From positions 1 to 8,035 of the forward strand of contig JBQTHP010000012.1 of the NCBI GenBank assembly GCA_052389755.1: 8,035 nucleotides of DNA, written 5' to 3'. Shown here in pieces: positions 5,125-8,035 of the stretch (position 1 is the first letter of the stretch; the number at the start of each line of letters is the position of its first letter). This DNA comes from JBQTHP01 sp052389755. GTDB taxonomy: Bacteria > Pseudomonadota > Gammaproteobacteria > Steroidobacterales > Steroidobacteraceae. A program made the position numbers and the translations under genes. The notes beneath the pieces were generated by a model. The model worked only from the letters and a program-made list of their open reading frames with translations. It was not told the DNA's origin and did no database searches.

Positions 5125-5433
5125 ATGAAGAAGCGAGCGAAGAGCGAGCACGGACCGCGCCAAGTAACCCCGGCGGGACGCAGTGTTTTCCGTGATCTGT
5201 TTCCCGAAGCAGAGGCCGAGGAGTTGGAAATCCGTGCGGAACTGCTACGCGGTCTCAACCGTTGGCTCTCCGCCGCGGGTCTGACGCAGGTTGAGGCAGC
5301 CAAGGAGCTTGGAGTTACCCAAGCGCGCATTTCCGACATCAAGCGCGGCAAGATCAACCAATTCAGCATGGACCTGCTCGTGCGTCTGGCTGCACGCGCG
5401 GGTCTGCATCCAAAATTGAAGCTGGTCGCCTGA
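5125..5433 (+). CDS. higA: HigA-like XRE-family antitoxin
   Basis: The 102-aa protein has a central helix-turn-helix at about residues 53-76 (GLTQVEAAKELGVTQARISD followed by IKRGK), then SMDLLVRLAARAGLHPKLKL, the pattern of XRE-type antitoxins paired with HigB. The N-terminal 45 residues, with an acidic stretch (EAEAEELEIRAELL), probably contact the toxin. GAGG with AAAG spacing before the ATG at 5125 gives a clear ribosome binding site, stronger than that of the toxin, as expected if antitoxin must be in excess. The gap to the toxin stop is 8 bases, so one transcript is likely. It probably represses the promoter upstream of the toxin gene. Confidence 0.85.
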   Translation: MKKRAKSEHGPRQVTPAGRSVFRDLFPEAEAEELEIRAELLRGLNRWLSAAGLTQVEAAKELGVTQARISDIKRGKINQFSMDLLVRLAARAGLHPKLKLVA

Positions 5434-5493
5434 GTTGCAGGCTACCGTGCGTTCAGATCGCCGTTCCCAGGGCTGGATTTGCGTGGGCATTTC

Positions 5494-5514
5494 GGGGTTC
5501 TGGTGCATTGACGG
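5494..5514 (+). repeat. Left terminal inverted repeat of the IS6 element
   Basis: It begins GGGGTTCTGGTGCATTGACG and pairs with the right end at 17 of 21 positions. It lies 61 bases after the antitoxin stop, so insertion did not damage the toxin-antitoxin pair. Confidence 0.7.
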
Positions 5515-5526
5515 CGCAAACCTAGA

Positions 5527-5563
5527 ATCCAGGACCCCCGCCACCCGACAGGGAGTCCTGGAT
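5527..5563 (+). promoter_or_regulatory. Hairpin covering the transposase RBS and start codon
   Basis: ATCCAGGAC (5527-5535) and GTCCTGGAT (5555-5563) are perfect 9-bp inverted repeats. An inner CCC/GGG pairing (5536-5538 with 5551-5553) past a bulged A extends the stem. The Shine-Dalgarno GGGAG (5551-5555) and the first two bases of the ATG (5562-5563) lie within the structure, so long transcripts entering the IS from outside would have a blocked start. Comparable sequestering is known for other insertion sequences (IS10, IS50, IS200). The structure is read from sequence only. Confidence 0.6.
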
Positions 5564-6686
5564 GACAAAAGCAATAACCCGCGATCCCATCTATCGCCGA
5601 CGCCGGTTTCAGGCCGAGCACATCGAGCTCTGCGTTCGGTGGTACATCACCTACCGGCTGAGCTATCGGGACCTCGTGGCCCTGATGGCCGAACGCGGCG
5701 TCAGCGTGTCCCACACGACTATCCTGCGCTGGGTCTTGCGATACGTGCCGGAGTTCGAAAAGCGATGGGCGCGATTTGCGCGGCCAGTGAACTCCTCCTG
5801 GCGGATCGATGAGACCTCCATCTCGGTACGCGGCCGACGGCACTACCTGTACCGGGCGGTCGACAAGTACGGCAAATCCGTGGCCCATCTTCTGCGTGCC
5901 GATCGCGGCATCGAGGCTGCGCAGGCTTTCTTCCGGAAAGCGGTGGCCGCGCACTTGCCCCGATGGCCGCGCAAGGTCAATCTCGACGACAACGCCGCGA
6001 GCCACCGGGCGCTGCGGCTGCTGGGCGACGAGGATCCGAGGTGGCGGTCCGTGATCATGCGCACTCGCCGCTATCTCAACAACATCGTCGAGCAGGACCA
6101 TCGCGCGATCAAACGTCGGTGCGCCGCGATGCTGGAATTCAAGTCCGACCCAAGCGCGGCCATCACACTGGATGGCGTTGAGCTGGCGCACCGCATTCGC
6201 AAGCGACAGTTCTCGTTCGGTCGCGGCCGTCAGCGGCGGAATTGGTCGCTGAAGCAGCTCTGGGAGCGAGCGCTCGCGCAAGATCGCATCGAACGAAGGC
6301 AGGAATGCCTCCTTCCTCAGCTTCCGCCACTGCACCAGATCTCCACGGTCGGCACCTGTCGACGCGGGAGACGCCCACACACGTTGACCGATGCGCAGGT
6401 GCGAGCAATCGAACCGTCCGCCCATCCCCGAAAGCTCTTCGATGCGCGGGGGCTGTACCTGCACGTGATGCCGAACGGCGGTCGATACTGGCGCTACAAC
6501 TATCGTTTCAACGGCAAGCAGAAGACGCTGGCGCTAGGCATCTATCCCGACGTTCCGCTCGGTAAAGCCAGGTCGCGCCACCAGGAAGCGAGATGCCAGC
6601 TCGCCGACGGAATCGATCCATCGCTCAACCCGCGAGAGTTGCGAAAGAGTTGTGCCCGTGCCTCGACGGCAACAGTGCGTGGCTAG
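5562..6686 (+). CDS. IS6-family DDE transposase fused in frame to an integrase arm-binding domain
   Basis: Residues 1 to about 245 are an IS6-family transposase: an N-terminal helix-turn-helix region (FQAEHIELCVRWYITYRLSY, then VSHTTILRWV), and the DDE core at D83 (WRIDETSISVRG), D142 or D143 (VNLDDNAASHRA) and E177 (NNIVEQDHRAIKRR). Usual family length is about 235-240 aa. Here no stop occurs, and translation passes through the right inverted repeat (residues about 255-261). It enters the N-terminal domain of a P4-type tyrosine integrase (DUF4102-like: LTDAQVRAIEPSAHPRKLFD, GLYLHVMPNGGRYWRYNYRF, KTLALGIYPDVPLGKAR), ending at a TAG. The catalytic integrase domain is missing. The transposase half looks complete; whether the tail affects activity is unknown. 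Start ATG 5562 has GGGAG 6 bases upstream, inside a hairpin. More likely an accident of insertion and deletion than a selected fusion. Confidence 0.85.
   Translation: MTKAITRDPIYRRRRFQAEHIELCVRWYITYRLSYRDLVALMAERGVSVSHTTILRWVLRYVPEFEKRWARFARPVNSSWRIDETSISVRGRRHYLYRAVDKYGKSVAHLLRADRGIEAAQAFFRKAVAAHLPRWPRKVNLDDNAASHRALRLLGDEDPRWRSVIMRTRRYLNNIVEQDHRAIKRRCAAMLEFKSDPSAAITLDGVELAHRIRKRQFSFGRGRQRRNWSLKQLWERALAQDRIERRQECLLPQLPPLHQISTVGTCRRGRRPHTLTDAQVRAIEPSAHPRKLFDARGLYLHVMPNGGRYWRYNYRFNGKQKTLALGIYPDVPLGKARSRHQEARCQLADGIDPSLNPRELRKSCARASTATVRG
6324..6344 (-). repeat. Right terminal inverted repeat of the IS6 element
   Basis: Read on the minus strand from 6344 it begins GGAGATCTGGTGCAGTGGCG and pairs with the left end at 5494-5514. 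The transposase frame is open across it. Confidence 0.7.
6345..6686 (+). pseudogene. Tyrosine integrase (P4-like), N-terminal arm-binding remnant
   Basis: From about 6360 the frame encodes RRGRRPHTLTDAQVRAIEPS, continuing through KLFDARGLYLHVMPNGGRYW and QKTLALGIYPDVPLGKAR to ADGIDPS. This is the arm-site DNA-binding domain (DUF4102-type) that opens P4-like integrases of about 400 aa. Similarity fades after about 6622 and a TAG ends the frame at 6686; no R-H-R-Y catalytic domain follows in any frame seen. The native start codon is missing, replaced by the IS6 right end. The fragment shows that an integrative element once lay here. Confidence 0.8.
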
Positions 6687-6728
6687 GAATGCTTGCGGCT
6701 CCAAAGTTGGAGTGAATGAGTCAAGTTT

Positions 6729-7845
6729 TCATGCGGCGAGTTTTTCCCGTTGGCAGAAGGAATGGATCTCGTTGTCGAGGTTGGCGAAGGCGCGCTGCAG
6801 GCGGTGATCGACCGGGAGAGCTTTGGCGTCGTCGATCAACGACAGTCCCGGTCGGAGGGTTCTGGCGTAGAGCCGGGTAAGGAACAAAGCGGCGCGCCGG
6901 CCGAAGTCAGTCAGCTGATGGCGGTGTGATCGCGAAAGACGCTCGATGAGACCATGCAAACGGAGCCGTCGCAGCTGATAGGTCATTTGCCCTGCTGTGA
7001 GGGCGGTGGGGTCGAGCCCCAGGAGAGCCGCATAGTGCTGGCGCAGCTGAGCGTGACGGAAGCCTTGGGCAGCAGACAAAAGAGGACCAGGGCTGGCAGA
7101 AGCGCCAGCACGCGCGGGTCCCCGAAGCGCAGCGCGGCCGCTCGTTGAGTGTTGCGAACCACAGGGGTTTTTGCAGTTTCTGGAACCGATTCCCCCCAAG
7201 GGTGCAGTCGTGGGTGATTCTCTGCATCTCGAGCAGGCGACGATTGGCGGCGAAGCCGAGGGTTTTGAGCTGCGGGAGATTCTTCAGGCTGCGTCCGACG
7301 TCAAAATCGTACGTGTTGTTGATGGTGGTCTCGGTGCGCAGCGCACGGCCTTCCTTGTGGTATTGCTTGATGCGGGTCTTCTTGTAATCGACGTACAAGG
7401 AGGGGACGACACCGGCAGTGATCACGCGCGTGCGAAAGCGGCCTGGCGTGCGGCGGGTGAGGCGCCGCTGAAAGATCAGTTGCACCTGATCGGGACGCCC
7501 CAGATCGAGGTTCTCGCGGATGACTTCCTCAAAGAACACCCGCCCGTTGACGGCCTGGTCCAGCACTTGGGTGTGGGAGAACTCTGCCTGCAGGATCGAG
7601 AGCTGATAGCGGTAGCCGGCCTGCCGGTCCTTGGAGGTAAACAGATGCGGCAGGCGCTTGAGCCATTTGCGCAGAAGGGCGTCGATCTTCTCGGCGCTGA
7701 GCGTCTGGGCGAGCCGCTGCAGGCGCTTAGGGTCCTCGCAGGAGCGAATGCCGTTGTCCCACGCCTCAAAGGCGAGGCCGCGCTGTTGCAACTGACGCTT
7801 CAGGTAGGGGCGCCGGCCGGCAGACACGAACGTAACCTTCGCCAC
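6729..7845 (-). pseudogene. Uncharacterised protein with winged-helix-like C-terminus, two frameshifts
   Basis: Three minus-strand frames join into one protein. The first part (7845 to about 7170) runs from VAKVTFVSAGRRPYLKRQLQ through AGYRYQLSILQAEFSHTQVL, ENLDLGRPDQVQLIF, RTPGRFRTRVI and YHKEGRALRTETTINNTYDF. The second (about 7170 to 7065) gives LRFGDPRVLALLPALVLFCL. The third (about 7065 to 6729) gives GFRHAQLRQHYAALLGLDP, then a winged-helix-like segment (MTYQLRRLRLHGLIERLSRS, then HRHQLTDFGRRAALF). Each switch is repaired by adding one base in a homopolymer: a C run near 7170 and a G run near 7063. I recall similar unnamed proteins but know no function; DNA binding is inferred from the C-terminus. 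The N-terminus begins abruptly 5 bases from the CWC gene stop and may be truncated; no RBS precedes the GTG at 7845. Confidence 0.65.
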
Positions 7846-7850
7846 GGGGA

Positions 7851-8035
7851 CTATCCGCGTCGACTCAGGATTTCCTTCATCTGTGCAAGTGCTCTTGCCT
7901 GGTCGCGGCGACCGAAAGCGCACGAGTTGCACACGCAGGCAAGCTCGCGCGCCTCCACGGGAATCTTCTCGATGACTTCCTGCGGTATGCGATGACTGAA
8001 GCACCAACAGGTGCCCTTTCCGCTTGCCATGCCGC
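7851..8035 (-). CDS. Cysteine-rich CWC family protein, C-terminal part (5' end outside window)
   Basis: The minus strand from the right edge reads GTCWCFSHRIPQEVIEKIPV, then EARELACVCNSCAFG and a basic tail ending LSRRG with TAG at 7851-7853. Cysteine-rich CWC proteins are about 50-80 aa and have CPxCG, then CWC-F-xxxIP, then ACxCxxC; the second and third cysteine clusters are here. They are thought to bind metal, but no activity is established. An ATG at 8030 would give 59 aa. The expected CPxCG cluster would lie upstream of it, so I believe the gene continues beyond the window. It is probably a native chromosomal gene bordering the mobile region. Confidence 0.8.
   Translation of the reverse strand, partial: GMASGKGTCWCFSHRIPQEVIEKIPVEARELACVCNSCAFGRRDQARALAQMKEILSRRG

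Larger units (their letters stand above)
5494..6344 (+). mobile_element. IS6-family insertion sequence, 851 bp
   Basis: Imperfect terminal inverted repeats were aligned by eye: 5494-5514 against the reverse complement of 6324-6344, with 17 of 21 positions identical and an unbroken TCTGGTGCA core. The left end (GGGGTTCTGGTGCA) has the GG-x-TCTG-x-TGCA form typical of IS6 ends, and 851 bp fits the family. One DDE transposase gene fills the element. No 8-bp target duplication is seen: left flank GGCATTTC, right flank ACGGTCGG. That fits an insertion followed by adjacent deletion or recombination between copies, both usual for IS6 elements. Confidence 0.75.

Noticed and set aside
5442..6464. 340-aa minus-strand open frame opposite the IS6 transposase
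   Set aside because: It is the antisense shadow of a clear DDE transposase in high-GC DNA, with no domain of its own.
7171..7995. 274-aa plus-strand open frame opposite the winged-helix gene
   Set aside because: The minus strand carries the conserved-looking protein across the same span; the plus frame is its complement.

Overview
The window reads as a mosaic accessory region from a high-GC proteobacterium. A gamma- or betaproteobacterial host is my inference, from a cysteine-rich CWC gene, a toxin-first HigBA-like pair, IS3 and IS6 transposases and scattered TGTCCGCTT/AAGCGGACA intergenic repeats. No rRNA, intact tRNA, CRISPR array or complete metabolic operon is visible. Most of the DNA is either small self-contained genes or broken pieces of larger ones.

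Left part (1-1560): the first 56 bases hold the start of an IS3-type OrfA on the minus strand, cut by the window edge. Next come a minus-strand orphan gene of unknown function (93-452), a 19-bp tandem repeat just upstream of it, and a plus-strand DUF3800 gene (720-1556).

Scar region (1557-2240): there is no intact gene here. It contains a 3' end resembling tmRNA or tRNA (to 1827), a probable short-chain dehydrogenase C-terminus (to 2130) and the first 29 codons of a GNAT acetyltransferase (2150-2239). These look like junctions left by successive insertions and deletions.

Middle (2220-5433): a plus-strand conserved-looking gene of unknown function converges on two minus-strand genes for predicted exported enzymes. 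These are a retropepsin-like aspartyl protease (3793-4617) and, downstream of it, a RutB-like isochorismatase-fold hydrolase with a Tat-like leader (2831-3634). A palindromic repeat lies between them. A HigB/HigA-like toxin-antitoxin pair (4799-5433) follows on the plus strand.

Right part (5494-8035): an 851-bp IS6-family element, with terminal inverted repeats I could align by eye, sits directly against the N-terminal arm-binding domain of a P4-type tyrosine integrase. The transposase frame has no stop inside the element, so it runs through the right inverted repeat into the integrase fragment as one 374-codon chimera. The transposase start codon and Shine-Dalgarno lie inside a hairpin. Beyond this is a minus-strand gene with a winged-helix-like C-terminus, broken by two frameshifts, and then the 3' part of a cysteine-rich CWC gene that leaves the window.

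I do not see a clear new multi-gene system. The strongest leads are the transposase-integrase chimera, the hairpin over the transposase start, the tmRNA-like att scar with its orphan integrase piece, and two uncharacterised proteins (DUF3800 and the 2220-2759 gene).
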